A stretch of DNA of 64,000 nucleotides from Bacteroidia bacterium (lineage in GTDB: Bacteria; Bacteroidota; Bacteroidia; J057). The first letter of the stretch is position 1, and every line of letters begins with the position of its first letter. Location: the NCBI GenBank assembly GCA_030430575.1, contig JAUIKF010000026.1, forward strand, positions 1 to 64,000, written 5' to 3'. The notes beneath the pieces were generated by a model. That model saw only the letters and a program-made list of their open reading frames with translations, ran no database searches and was not told the DNA's origin. Both the position numbers and the translations under genes were made by a program. This document shows, one piece after another, positions 18,601-27,078 of this stretch.

Positions 18601-21454
18601 CTGGTATTCAGACCCATTATTTGACAATGAAGGCAATGATCGCACCTTGCGTACCGTCTTTACCCATGATCACTTTGGCCCTTCTACCCACCAGCAGATA
18701 GGTCTTTATGCGGGTCTTTTGATCGAACCCAATGGCTCTACCTGGAAAAACCCCGAAAATGGGTCTCTCCTTGGGTTTGCGGAATTGGATACCACCCGAA
18801 ATGTGCCCACAACTTATCGCGTAGATCCTGCGACAGGTGTCCCTACTGCAACCGCTACGATGCCTGTAAGTGATGGAGGTCCTACCAACTGGCAAGCTAT
18901 CATCGAAACACTAGACAAAAGCGATAGCTATCGTGAATTCATGTTCGAGTTCCAAGACAATCAGCAAGCCTATACCAAGGATAGCCGCGCAGAGCCAGAC
19001 CTTTATCCCGAGTATTTTTATGGAACCAATAAGGGAACCAATTTTAGAGATAGTGTCAACAATAGCTATCGCGGATGGATCGACCATGAGCATGTCATTA
19101 ATCCTCCGCCTGCGCAAGCTGGGCAATTTGTGACGCCAGAACTGGTCTCGACCGGTAACAGAGGCTCACTCTCTACCAACTATCGGAATGCGCCGCTTCC
19201 GCTTCGCGTGCAAGGCGCACGCCAGCGTTCTCGTGCAGGCGATTTGGCCTTTGTCTTCAGTTCGCTACCGACAAGAGGGATCGCTTCCCTCAACTCACAA
19301 CCTACGCCAGGCTATATTGCCAAGGGCAAAAATAAGTTTACCTGGCCCGTCCAGCCGATCTCGTCAGGCATGCTTGGCGGAGACCCTTATACGCCGCTGG
19401 CACGTGCCTACAATGGGGACAAGATTCAAGTCCGGACCTTGGTAGGCTCTCACGTGAATCCGCATTTCTTTAATATTCATGGAGTAAAATGGCTATTTGA
19501 GCCAAGTTTTGAGAATTCAGGCTGGCGTTCAACCCAGATGATGAGTATCTCGGAGCACTTCGAAATGAATTTCCGCCTGCCCAATGCCGAAGGCAATGGG
19601 GATGGGATCACCGATTACCTCTATAAGACCAGTGCCGACATGACAGGCATGCAGAACGGTATGTGGGGACTCATGCGCTCGTATGATTCTACCCAGAACA
19701 ATCTGCAACCATTACCCAATAACCCGATCTCCAGAATAGACGACGCACGCAGAAATCCTGCCCAAGCACAAAACTGTGGGTGCCCAGCAGATGCGCGTGT
19801 TCGCGAATATGATGTGACTGCCATTTCGATCGATAAGCATGATATTCTGGGTAAAAATTGGGGAAAACTCCTTTACAACCAGACATTCAGGAATTTTGAT
19901 TCGAAGGCGATCATCTTCCTCCGCACCGAAGATGTACATGCTTTCATGCATGAGCCTGGATTTGAACCAGAACCATTGGTTCTTCGTGCAGCCGCTGGTG
20001 AATGTATCAAAGTGACCCTTTGGAATGACATCACCGATAAGTTTGTAGCTAATTCCTCTGCTGTAGGATTTTCCACCTCTTCCAATAACCAGTCAGGCTT
20101 CCCGTATACGACCTCCTATATCGTAGGCTTACACCCCGAATTGCTTTCCTATGACGTCAGTAAATATGATGGAAGCAATGTAGGGGTAAATGAACCAGGC
20201 AAGCAGACCCTTCCTCAAGGGGATGGTTCTGTGACTTATGAATGGTATGCAGGTCAATGGGTTGAGACAAGTGAAGGCGGATATGCGGCCCAGCCTGTTG
20301 AATTTGGTTCTTGCTTGCTTACCCCTCCTGATCCGCTATTGCAATATGTAGCAGGACTATTTGGGGCGGTGATTGTAGAGCCAGCAGGTACGTATTGGGT
20401 AGAGGATAAAAATGAATTTACCTCCTATACTTCTGCCAATGTCTACGAAAGTGAAGCTGCGTTTAAGAATGGTGCGAAGCCGATGTTCCGTGAATTTGTC
20501 ATGATCTTCCAGGACAATTTAGACCTACTCGCAGAGCCGATCGGTGATCACACGGGAGCCATCGCTTCTGCAGGACTGAATTATAAATCAGCTCCGCTAG
20601 GCAGCCGCCTGTTCAAAGATCCAGAAGGGGACATCAACTTCAACCAAGTAGACGTTTCAGCCATTACTTCCAACCTCACTATCCTCAATGAACCTGCTAC
20701 GCCTACCTTCGCTGCTACGGCTGGTACGCCTATCCGCTTCCGCCTCCTCCATCCAGGAGGATCAGGAGATGGCATCAACTTCATCCTTCACGGCCACAAC
20801 TGGCAGGAAGAGCCTTATACCGATGGTTCTACCAAACTAGGCAACAACGAGCTTTCCCAGTGGCTGGGCTATCGCGGGCAATTGGGTTCGCTGAATGCAT
20901 TTGATTTATTGATCAATAGTGCCGGAGGCAAATTTGGCGTGGCGGGAGACTATCTCTACCGCGATTATAGAAATGCACCATTCCAGAATGGCACCTGGGG
21001 CCTCTTCCGCGTTACCAGCGGAAAAGATGCGCCGATCATCACAAGCATCGACGACGATCCTGTGAAGAATACCTTCTGGGGAACCAATACAGTAGATCCC
21101 AATACAGGCTTCTATGCGACCAAAGTAAGCCTGATGAATGGAAGTGTGGAAGTCGCCAGTGCCGATGTGGATCAAGCCAATGGCACTTGGTTTATGCCAG
21201 ATGTGAATATCCCTGCGGGACAACCGCTTACCATCACTTCGACCCTCAGAGACGGCAGTCAAGGCGGCAGCCGCACCTATTCGGTAGAGGAGCTAGAAGC
21301 CCTCGGCGAACTTCCAGAACGTGTCATCATGGCGCCTATCGTCCGTCCCGCTGCCAAGCAAGTTGAACCCGGTGAAAACAATAGTCGCGGCCAGAGCAGA
21401 GGCAGAGCGCCCAAGCGGACTCCTGGCCATAATACGAGAATCAATCGAAAGTAA
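15644..21454 (+). CDS. Giant extracellular multicopper oxidase, MofA/MnxG-like, permuted copper motifs
   Basis: 1936 residues with a signal peptide (about 1-24, ending NVFAQ) and repeated cupredoxin-like domains. Copper motifs appear in permuted order. First is HVHHQHAH (H520, H523, H525: HxxHxH). Next is HCHFYPHFAQGM (574-585: HCHxxxHxxxxM, the type 1/type 3 motif), then QHIH (883-885) and HDHFGPSTHQQ (1008-1018). Degenerate cupredoxin copies follow (H1270/H1274/H1279; HGHNW at 1716-1720). The first domain has only HILGMQ, so it is probably copper-free. An NCIDC pair (about 409-413) has no heme histidine. The C-terminus is basic, without a T9SS motif. It oxidises a substrate with O2; Mn(II) is the best guess from family resemblance and from the neighbouring SCO and cytochrome genes. 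Confidence 0.88.
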   Translation: MKRIHLLLAIILGGIGLSSNVFAQLAPENLSGDTVFIDMVALDQPFMYNRMGAAQPTGMIFALTSDVEAKRGSTLAPGNVQLRNDKRPRPIVLRCNKGDILVIKFTNYLRPYRANDTVQFYPNFGTHQGDVNSIYPATREAGVHILGMQLVNSIADDASNVGSNASSLAKPGETKTYTLFAGEEGAFILHSTADDLGDGTIRAGQISNGLFGSLNVQPPTAEWYRSQVTADELYAATDHWINEYNQKVEKPQSGDKDFEKKTLAYQLNAPGFPMINYDATDANGKPIIKMYEQLRPNARRLVHSDLTAIIAGPEDGFFPLGINDPAFSNVPAQPNRRQPFREFSIHYHEAPYAVQSFPVFYDENPDTIANVTQTLQGGVDQFAINYGTGGIGAEIFANRIGVGPMANCIDCMYEEFFLSAWAVGDPAQVVDIPANAAADIMEREREKKALQSVNETLQEQMLREAALLNGDLEGPVASQDNTIVSASKAYFPDDPSNVYHSYMNDRVKFRINHTGAGITHVHHQHAHQWLHSPNSDKGHYLDSQTIDPGSSYTLEITHNGSGNLNKTVGDQIFHCHFYPHFAQGMWSMWRVHDVLETGSVLDKANRPVEGTRALPDAEIKTGTPIPGLVPMPGLAMAPIPGKVAIKDGQAVLFNDSRSPGYPFYIPGVAGQRPPHPPMDYAIGPRSITDENGNTIDLGEGAMSGGLPRKVTIGGTVPFENHTKYDWTKITDSLKIVALPEDGTYYEKLAMKAHATRTHQTLTPSGRVSNFTLNGLPPAPGAPYADPAIDANGIAVGKVRRYKAANIQIDAVLNKEGWHYPQQRPIVLWGDVASTVAGDRPPQPFFFRANSGEYIEYWHTNLVPEYYELDDFQVRTPTDVIGQHIHLVKFDVTSSDGAANGWNYEDGSLSSKTVRDQIEQINKGDYLSPPLNTGYTGSIVSRAERTNRRGQYLYKKDTTLVPYNPLPVWGKAPKNQDWTGAQTTIQRWYSDPLFDNEGNDRTLRTVFTHDHFGPSTHQQIGLYAGLLIEPNGSTWKNPENGSLLGFAELDTTRNVPTTYRVDPATGVPTATATMPVSDGGPTNWQAIIETLDKSDSYREFMFEFQDNQQAYTKDSRAEPDLYPEYFYGTNKGTNFRDSVNNSYRGWIDHEHVINPPPAQAGQFVTPELVSTGNRGSLSTNYRNAPLPLRVQGARQRSRAGDLAFVFSSLPTRGIASLNSQPTPGYIAKGKNKFTWPVQPISSGMLGGDPYTPLARAYNGDKIQVRTLVGSHVNPHFFNIHGVKWLFEPSFENSGWRSTQMMSISEHFEMNFRLPNAEGNGDGITDYLYKTSADMTGMQNGMWGLMRSYDSTQNNLQPLPNNPISRIDDARRNPAQAQNCGCPADARVREYDVTAISIDKHDILGKNWGKLLYNQTFRNFDSKAIIFLRTEDVHAFMHEPGFEPEPLVLRAAAGECIKVTLWNDITDKFVANSSAVGFSTSSNNQSGFPYTTSYIVGLHPELLSYDVSKYDGSNVGVNEPGKQTLPQGDGSVTYEWYAGQWVETSEGGYAAQPVEFGSCLLTPPDPLLQYVAGLFGAVIVEPAGTYWVEDKNEFTSYTSANVYESEAAFKNGAKPMFREFVMIFQDNLDLLAEPIGDHTGAIASAGLNYKSAPLGSRLFKDPEGDINFNQVDVSAITSNLTILNEPATPTFAATAGTPIRFRLLHPGGSGDGINFILHGHNWQEEPYTDGSTKLGNNELSQWLGYRGQLGSLNAFDLLINSAGGKFGVAGDYLYRDYRNAPFQNGTWGLFRVTSGKDAPIITSIDDDPVKNTFWGTNTVDPNTGFYATKVSLMNGSVEVASADVDQANGTWFMPDVNIPAGQPLTITSTLRDGSQGGSRTYSVEELEALGELPERVIMAPIVRPAAKQVEPGENNSRGQSRGRAPKRTPGHNTRINRK

Positions 21455-21476
21455 ATCGATGATGGACTGACTGATC

Positions 21477-21506
21477 AAAGGGTTTGGCCACGGCCAAACC
21501 CTTTTT
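21477..21506 (+). terminator. Rho-independent terminator after the multicopper oxidase
   Basis: A 12-13 bp near-perfect stem (AAAGGGTTTGGCC with GGCCAAACCCTTT) runs into a short T-run, 23 bases after the oxidase stop codon. It would separate the oxidase transcript from the propeller-SCO-cytochrome genes, at least partly. Confidence 0.8.
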
Positions 21507-21577
21507 AAAAAAGTCATTTCGACGACCGAAGTGAAGAGAAATCTATACTTTAGTCTGCGTAAAAGCCGTATTGACTA

Positions 21578-21655
21578 AACCATATAAGGCATATAAGAAC
21601 ATATAAGAAAATGCCCTATTTTGACCTTAAATGCCCTTAAATGTCTTATATGGTT
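21578..21655. repeat. Inverted repeat with ATATAAG words
   Basis: The arms AACCATATAAGGCAT (21578-21592) and ATGTCTTATATGGTT (21641-21655) are complementary with one mismatch. The interior repeats ATATAAGAA and AAATGCCC words. It occupies the centre of the 301-base gap after the oxidase. No gene is seen there. Confidence 0.6.
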
Positions 21656-21755
21656 CAATAAATGTCCTAGGAGTAAACAGGCAACCTATCAAGGCTAAAA
21701 TCTAACAACCCTCTTTCTAATAGCATTACCCTTATCAATTTTGATTTATTCTTAA

Positions 21756-23693
21756 GTGAAGGATTTAAGCATTTTCTTTTCTCTAAGGTATTCAATAGGT
21801 GTTTTCTTGCTCACATGGTTCTCCCTGCCATTTTTCACACTGGCACAACCATCATCAGATACGCCATCACCTAATACCCAAACCGTCATCGACGAAGGCA
21901 TTCAAATTGCCTTCAGCATGATACATGTGGACAGCACAAAGACGCCTGGCGTCTTCTTTGAAGGCGACGACATCCTCTTTCGATTTGAGATCACAGATAC
22001 CCTCACCGGGCAAGGCATCTCAGGTGCAGCCCCTGCGGCATGGATGGAGCCTGGCACTAGCGCAGATGCAACAGAATGTAAGCAGAAAATAAGCGCTTTT
22101 GTAGGAGGTAGCATCTTCAGCCGTGCGGAGTTAGACCTCAATGTCTACTATGTGCTTGTCATGAATGATGATGCCACCATTACCGTCGTAGATCCCTTGT
22201 TCGGATTTGGAGGAACTCAATTGCTGGCGCTGATCGGGCTGGAAAGCCCAGGGATGGATTGGGCAAAAGGGAAAAAACAAGAAAAAATCTTTGTGAGCCT
22301 TCCTTTAGTGGGGAAAGTCGCTGTGATCAACACCTTCAACTGGAAAGTGATGGAGTACATCCCACTCAACGCAGAGCCCTACTCCACGACGATTCAGCCA
22401 GACGGGGCTTATTTGTGGGTCGATTTCACGTCGAATAAAATTGAAGGCTTCTCAGGCGTAGCAGTCATTGGCACGGACAATCACCTACTCAAGAAGACCA
22501 TACAAACGGGTGCTGGCGCACACGAGGTTGTCATCACCGATGACAACCGCTATGCCTGTATCACCAATGCCGATGCCCAAACGGTCTCAGTCATCGACGT
22601 AGCTACGCTCCAAAAAGTCAAAGACATTTCGCTTGATGAGAAGCCCGTTTCGATGACTTGGTCATCTTTGGCAAAGGCAGTGTATGTAGCGGCAGCCAGT
22701 GGCAAAATCTGGGTCATCGACCCTGAGCGGCAAAAGGTCATCACTATGGTTCAGGCACGAGCAGGCCTCAGTCAGCTCAGTTTTGAGCCCACGGGTCGTT
22801 TGGCATTTATCGTAAATACCCCACAAAGCCTCATACAAATCCTCGACGCTGCGAGCAACCGCATCGTACAGACAGGAGACATGGAGCCTGAGCCTGACCA
22901 GGTAATGTTCTCAGATGAGATTGCTTATGTACGCCACAAAGCCAGCGAACAAATCCTCATGATCCCCTTGGATCAGGTAGGACAAGAAGGCCAACGCTTG
23001 CAGGCAGCAGACTTTCCGGGCGGACAACATCCCGCTGGCAAGTGTGACATGCCTAGCCTGGCACCTGGCATGGTCCAGGCACCTGGCGGCAGCGCCATGC
23101 TCCTCGCCAACCCGATGGACAAAGCCATTTTCTACTACATGGAAGGCATGGCTGCCCCCATGGGGAGCTTCTCCAATTATAATCGGACGCCGAGAGCCGT
23201 AGAGGTCATCGACCGTAGCTTGGAAGAACGCGCCACAGGCGTGTATGAGACAGTAGCCAAGATTCGTGGCTATGGTGAGTATGATATCGCTGTCTTTTTG
23301 GATGTCCCTAGAGTCACACATTGCTTTGAAGCTTTTGTGCAAATAGATGAAGACAAAGAGATCGAGCGGAAAAGGGAAAAGATCGGCAACGTCGCCGTCG
23401 AACATTTAACCTCCACCTCATCCCTTAAAGCCAATAAAAAACATCAACTCCGCTTTCGTTTGATAGACCCCTTTACCAAAGAACCCTTGGTAGGACTCAC
23501 AGATGTAGCAGTCCGTGGAACCTCTCCCAGCAATTGGTTTTTTGAGGAAGTGGCTGACGAGCAAACGGAAGAAGGGGTCTATACCTGTGAAGTAGAATTG
23601 CCTGATACAGGCATTTATTATATCTATGTAGGGTGCCCGTCCAAAGGACTGGCATTTAACAATCCTCAGTATTTGGTACTGAGGGGAATTTAG
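21756..23693 (+). CDS. Secreted YVTN-type beta-propeller protein of the copper oxidase locus
   Basis: 645 residues; GTG start followed by a hydrophobic export signal (about 8-30, ending TLAQ). A short beta domain (about 45-150) precedes a propeller (about 165-400) with YVTN/YncE-like blades: KVAVINTFNWKVMEYIPL, GAHEVVITDDNRYACITNADAQTVSVIDVAT (about 251-281) and SGKIWVIDPERQKV. A Met-rich stretch follows (about 430-480, including YYMEGMAAPMGSF), then an Ig-like C-terminal domain. The Met-rich part and the context suggest a partner, scaffold or copper handler for the oxidase, but no cofactor motif (no CxxCH) is present. It precedes the SCO gene by 116 bases. Confidence 0.75.
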   Translation: MKDLSIFFSLRYSIGVFLLTWFSLPFFTLAQPSSDTPSPNTQTVIDEGIQIAFSMIHVDSTKTPGVFFEGDDILFRFEITDTLTGQGISGAAPAAWMEPGTSADATECKQKISAFVGGSIFSRAELDLNVYYVLVMNDDATITVVDPLFGFGGTQLLALIGLESPGMDWAKGKKQEKIFVSLPLVGKVAVINTFNWKVMEYIPLNAEPYSTTIQPDGAYLWVDFTSNKIEGFSGVAVIGTDNHLLKKTIQTGAGAHEVVITDDNRYACITNADAQTVSVIDVATLQKVKDISLDEKPVSMTWSSLAKAVYVAAASGKIWVIDPERQKVITMVQARAGLSQLSFEPTGRLAFIVNTPQSLIQILDAASNRIVQTGDMEPEPDQVMFSDEIAYVRHKASEQILMIPLDQVGQEGQRLQAADFPGGQHPAGKCDMPSLAPGMVQAPGGSAMLLANPMDKAIFYYMEGMAAPMGSFSNYNRTPRAVEVIDRSLEERATGVYETVAKIRGYGEYDIAVFLDVPRVTHCFEAFVQIDEDKEIERKREKIGNVAVEHLTSTSSLKANKKHQLRFRLIDPFTKEPLVGLTDVAVRGTSPSNWFFEEVADEQTEEGVYTCEVELPDTGIYYIYVGCPSKGLAFNNPQYLVLRGI

Positions 23694-23792
23694 GGAGAGA
23701 AGGGAGCAGAGAAAAGAGAGAAGGGAAATGAAGGTTTTTTATCCCTGTTCTCTATTCTCTTAGCAAAGCGGTCTCTATTCCATATAAATCTT
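23694..23792. repeat. Purine-rich inverted repeat
   Basis: A left arm rich in GGGAGCAGAGAAAAGAG faces a right arm TCCCTGTTCTCTATTCTC, with the shared word AGCAAAGCGGTCTCT (reverse complement AGAGACCGCTTTGCT). It is the same family as 5890-5983 and 36838-36954. It sits between the propeller and SCO genes. Confidence 0.55.
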
Positions 23793-23809
23793 TCAAAATT
23801 GAATCTGAC

Positions 23810-24910
23810 ATGAACTCACTCAAACATACCTTTCTTTTGGCAGTGGCCATGATCTGGCTCGGAAACATAGCCCTTGGGCAGAAGTCCTGCTGTGAGCCTG
23901 GCAACGCAGAGACCAGCGTCAAAATTGGCGATGTCACCATCTCCGATGTGAGCCTCCTGAATCAGGAGGGCGAAACGGTCAAGTTCCATGAACTTGTCAA
24001 GGACAAAGTCGTGGCGATGAACTTCATCTTTACGACCTGTAAGACAATCTGTCCACCCATGGGCGCCAATTTTGCCCAGTTGAAGAAACGCATGGAAGAC
24101 CATGTCGGAAAAGACTTGGCGATGATTTCTATTAGCATAGATCCTCAAAATGACACCCCAGAACGCCTCAAAGCCTGGAGTGAGAACTTCTCCGCCGGGC
24201 CAGGCTGGACGCTCTTGACGGGCGATAAAGCCACCGTCGATCAGCTCCTCAAAGACCTCAAGGTCTTTACGCCCTTGAAGGAAGAGCATGCGCCCATCAT
24301 CCTCATGGGCAAGGAATCTGGAGGCGACTGGATTCGCACCAATGGCCTTGCAGCGCCTGACAAACTGGCTTCCCAGCTCGAAAAATATTTTGCCGTGGAA
24401 GAGCCGCTTGACGCAAAAGGCCGGCAAGACCAATCCTATTTCACAGATACCTACCTCGTCAATCAACATGGGGAGTCTTTTCGCCTCTATTCTGACCTGA
24501 TGCGTGGAAAGGTCGTCGTAATCAATCCGTTTTTTGCGGAATGCCCTGGTTCGTGCCCAGCGATGCACACGACGTTGAAGGAGGTGCAGCGTCATCTCGG
24601 GGAGAAGATGGGCAAAGAAGTGGTCATTTTGTCAATCACAGTAGATCCCCTCACAGATACCCCTGAGAAGCTAGCTACTTACGCTGAACAGTTTGAAGCA
24701 GGTGCAGGCTGGCATTTCCTATCGGGGAAAGTGCAGAATGTACAGGTGGTATTGAAAAAATTGGGTAAATATGTAGAAAATCGAGAAGCCCATGACACCA
24801 TCTTTTTGATGGGAAATATGGATACAGGCCTATGGAAAAAGGCCAATGGGCTGGCTGCGCCTGGGGATATCATTGAGGTATTGAACTCGGTGATCGAAGA
24901 TAAACTGTAG
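23810..24910 (+). CDS. Tandem SCO1/SenC double-domain copper chaperone
   Basis: 366 residues: a signal peptide (about 1-23) and then two SCO1/SenC thioredoxin-fold domains. Domain 1 has TTCKTICPPM (C77, C81) and a distal His in KEEHAPI (H160). Domain 2 has AECPGSCPAM (C245, C249) and H328 in REAHDTI. Both CxxxC + His copper sites are intact. DPQNDTPERL and DPLTDTPEKL are the matching loops. SCO proteins deliver Cu or reduce disulfides for cuproenzymes, and the neighbouring multicopper oxidase is the obvious client. A CC pair at residues 27-28 near the mature N-terminus is an extra potential metal site. A fused duplicate is unusual. Confidence 0.9.
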   Translation: MNSLKHTFLLAVAMIWLGNIALGQKSCCEPGNAETSVKIGDVTISDVSLLNQEGETVKFHELVKDKVVAMNFIFTTCKTICPPMGANFAQLKKRMEDHVGKDLAMISISIDPQNDTPERLKAWSENFSAGPGWTLLTGDKATVDQLLKDLKVFTPLKEEHAPIILMGKESGGDWIRTNGLAAPDKLASQLEKYFAVEEPLDAKGRQDQSYFTDTYLVNQHGESFRLYSDLMRGKVVVINPFFAECPGSCPAMHTTLKEVQRHLGEKMGKEVVILSITVDPLTDTPEKLATYAEQFEAGAGWHFLSGKVQNVQVVLKKLGKYVENREAHDTIFLMGNMDTGLWKKANGLAAPGDIIEVLNSVIEDKL

Positions 24911-25101
24911 GGGGAATTTCTCGCATGGTATGAGCTATCTACAAGGGTGTCATCTGACGCTGGCGAGGAATGCTATAGGCCGTTGGGAACAAATGAAAAT
25001 GAAAGTTAAAATGAAAATGAAAAAACCAACAGCAAAGCTGTTGAGAAAAAAGGCGGCTTTTTATCAGAGCAAAGTATAAATACGAAACAAAAAATACTCC
25101 C

Positions 25102-25545
25102 TTGAACCTAAAACTCAGAACCCTGAACTTTCTTCTCCTCCTCCTCTGCCTTAGCTTCGCAGTGGAGATGGACCTCTCGCCAGCGGAAGCGGCGGGAAAG
25201 AAGCTGTATATGACGGGCAAAGGAGCATCAGACCAGCCGGTAACGGCATTGATGTCGGGGGTTTCGGTACCTGCTACGGTGATGCCTTGTGTGAACTGTC
25301 ATGGGAAGAAGGGATTGGGGCAAAGTGGCGGGGAAATGGCTCCGCCGAATATCACTTGGAAAGCACTGAGTCATGCCACCGAATCAGCAGATAGGCAGCG
25401 CCCATCTTACACAGAAAAAACGCTCAAACGCGCCATCACGATGGGACTCAACCCTGACGGAGAAGCCCTGAAACAAGTAATGCCGCGCTACCAAATGACG
25501 ATGGAGGATATGACTAATTTATTAGCGTATTTGAAGCAATTATAA
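25102..25545 (+). CDS. Small secreted cytochrome c
   Basis: 147 residues with an export signal (about 8-21) and one heme motif CVNCH (residues 63-67). The likely distal Met is in QVMPRYQMT (about 125-133). It is monoheme, class I-like. The TTG start is chosen because it includes the signal peptide. The start region overlaps repeat words (CCTAAAACTCAGAACC). It lies downstream of the SCO gene in the same direction and could accept electrons from, or donate to, the oxidase/propeller system, as the cytochrome encoded with mofA is thought to do. Confidence 0.85.
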   Translation: MNLKLRTLNFLLLLLCLSFAVEMDLSPAEAAGKKLYMTGKGASDQPVTALMSGVSVPATVMPCVNCHGKKGLGQSGGEMAPPNITWKALSHATESADRQRPSYTEKTLKRAITMGLNPDGEALKQVMPRYQMTMEDMTNLLAYLKQL

Positions 25546-25560
25546 CATGAAGGAGGAATT

Positions 25561-27030
25561 ATGAAGAAGATGATTCGCATCATACATGACATGAAGGATT
25601 TAGCGCCGTTAGTCGGTGGAAACGGGAACTACGTGCGTGCTGACCTTCTTGGAGAGACGGACCTCCCAGCACACATTTTTTCGGGTGAAACAAGCATATA
25701 TGCCTTGCGGAGTCAGGCCGAAGGAGGCGCTTATCTGGGCAGCCTTGCTACTCGTCATGAAGCGCTTGTACAGGCTGCAGCATCTTTCAACCTAATCGAA
25801 TTGGAAGGAGAACGGGACCTGGTGCCATTTGTCTTGAAGCATATTTCGCCTGCTCAGCGGCTGATTTCATGGCATGGAGCTGCTAGCAAGCTAGAGGCCC
25901 TTTCAGCGCGCTTGGCGCGCTACCGTCAGGTCCCAGCGGCCTATTATCAGTTGGTACCTTTTGCTACCCGATCAGGGGACGAGATTCCTCCTTTAGCCTT
26001 ATTATCTCAACAATCTTCTCCTAAAGACCTCATCACTTATGCCGCAGGACCTATCGGTCGCTGGACGCAGATAGTGGCCGCTTTTTTAGGCGCGCCAATG
26101 GTTTATTTTGTGGAAGAATCAACCCCTGCAGAAACATTTTTCACCCATACCCAACTCGTCTCAGACTACCATTTACCCAATACTTACCCCATCAAACAGT
26201 TATTTGGGATTGTGGGGAATCCTATTTTCCGTTCGCTTTCTCCTCGACTCCACAACCATGCCTACCGCCAACTGGGCTTGCCCTATTTGTATTTGCCTAT
26301 GCAGGTAGAAGTCTTTGCAGATTTTTGGAAAATGATCAAAAGTAACCAGGCAAGCTCGCTATTGGGCCTGGAGTTTTGCGGTTTCACGACCGTTTCCCCC
26401 ATGAAAGAAATGGCATTCCAAACTGCTGACACTTGTCACAATGACCACGTCTTGGCTTCTCAGGCTAGCAATCTGTTGGTGAAAAGAGGGCAGAAATGGT
26501 TGGCAAGCTCAACAGATGATTTTGGACTAAAAAAAGCATTAGAAGACGCAGAAATAGCCATATCAGGGTTAAAAGTAGCAATTGTCGGATGTGGAGGGGC
26601 AGGCAGGACAATGGCTGCCTATCTGAAAGCAAATGGTGCCCAAGTCACCCTGGTGAATCGCTCACTCAAGCGCGGACAGTTTGCAGCTCAACAATTAGTC
26701 CTTCCTTTTACCCTAAAAAAGGCCTTTTCCCCTGGCACCTACCAATTGGTGATCAACGCAACTCCGCTGGGCAAGCGGCCAAACCAACTCGCTTTTGACC
26801 CTAATTTAATGCCTTCAAATGGCATTGTCATTGACATGTCTTACGCGCCTCATGAAACACAGATGATTCGCATGGCGCGCCTGCGAGGGCTAAAAGCTAT
26901 TGATGGCCGTCAGATGCTCCAGTATCAAGTGGCGCAGCAGTTTCAGGAGATGACGGGGGAGGCGGAACGTTCGAGTGTTCGATTGTTCGAGGGTTCGAGT
27001 GTTGAGCCTGCTCCTAAAACTCCTGTTTAA
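25561..27030 (+). CDS. aroE: Fused 3-dehydroquinate dehydratase-like / shikimate dehydrogenase
   Basis: 489 residues. The N-terminal part (about 1-195) resembles type I dehydroquinate dehydratase: H105 in SWHG is at the catalytic His position. The Schiff-base Lys position appears to be Gln130 (YYQLVPFA), so this half may be inactive. The C-terminal part (about 213-470) is shikimate dehydrogenase: GIVGNPIFRSLSPRLHN (215-231), the catalytic Lys282 in TVSPMKE, STDDFG (317-322) and a GCGGAGRT nucleotide loop (343-350). The order is that of plant DHQ-SDH bifunctional enzymes. The last 20 or so residues are read from a dispersed repeat. It starts 15 bases after the cytochrome stop, probably by chance rather than function. 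Confidence 0.82.
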   Translation: MKKMIRIIHDMKDLAPLVGGNGNYVRADLLGETDLPAHIFSGETSIYALRSQAEGGAYLGSLATRHEALVQAAASFNLIELEGERDLVPFVLKHISPAQRLISWHGAASKLEALSARLARYRQVPAAYYQLVPFATRSGDEIPPLALLSQQSSPKDLITYAAGPIGRWTQIVAAFLGAPMVYFVEESTPAETFFTHTQLVSDYHLPNTYPIKQLFGIVGNPIFRSLSPRLHNHAYRQLGLPYLYLPMQVEVFADFWKMIKSNQASSLLGLEFCGFTTVSPMKEMAFQTADTCHNDHVLASQASNLLVKRGQKWLASSTDDFGLKKALEDAEIAISGLKVAIVGCGGAGRTMAAYLKANGAQVTLVNRSLKRGQFAAQQLVLPFTLKKAFSPGTYQLVINATPLGKRPNQLAFDPNLMPSNGIVIDMSYAPHETQMIRMARLRGLKAIDGRQMLQYQVAQQFQEMTGEAERSSVRLFEGSSVEPAPKTPV

Positions 27031-27078
27031 AGGAGTTTTGCCTGATTGCGAAAAGAGAAAAAGTAAAAGTTGACTTTC
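27001..27078 (-). repeat. Four-hairpin dispersed repeat, truncated reversed copy D
   Basis: On the minus strand it reads AAAGTCAAC, then TTCGCAATCAGG, then an AAACTCC/GGAGTTT hairpin and the GGAGCAGGCTCAAC tail. The two central GTCGCAA stems have been lost by an internal deletion. It overlaps the last ten codons of the aroE-like gene, whose stop codon lies inside it. Confidence 0.65.

Noticed and set aside
23816-24595. 259-codon leftward frame opposite the SCO gene
   Set aside because: The other strand encodes intact SCO motifs; this is a shadow frame.
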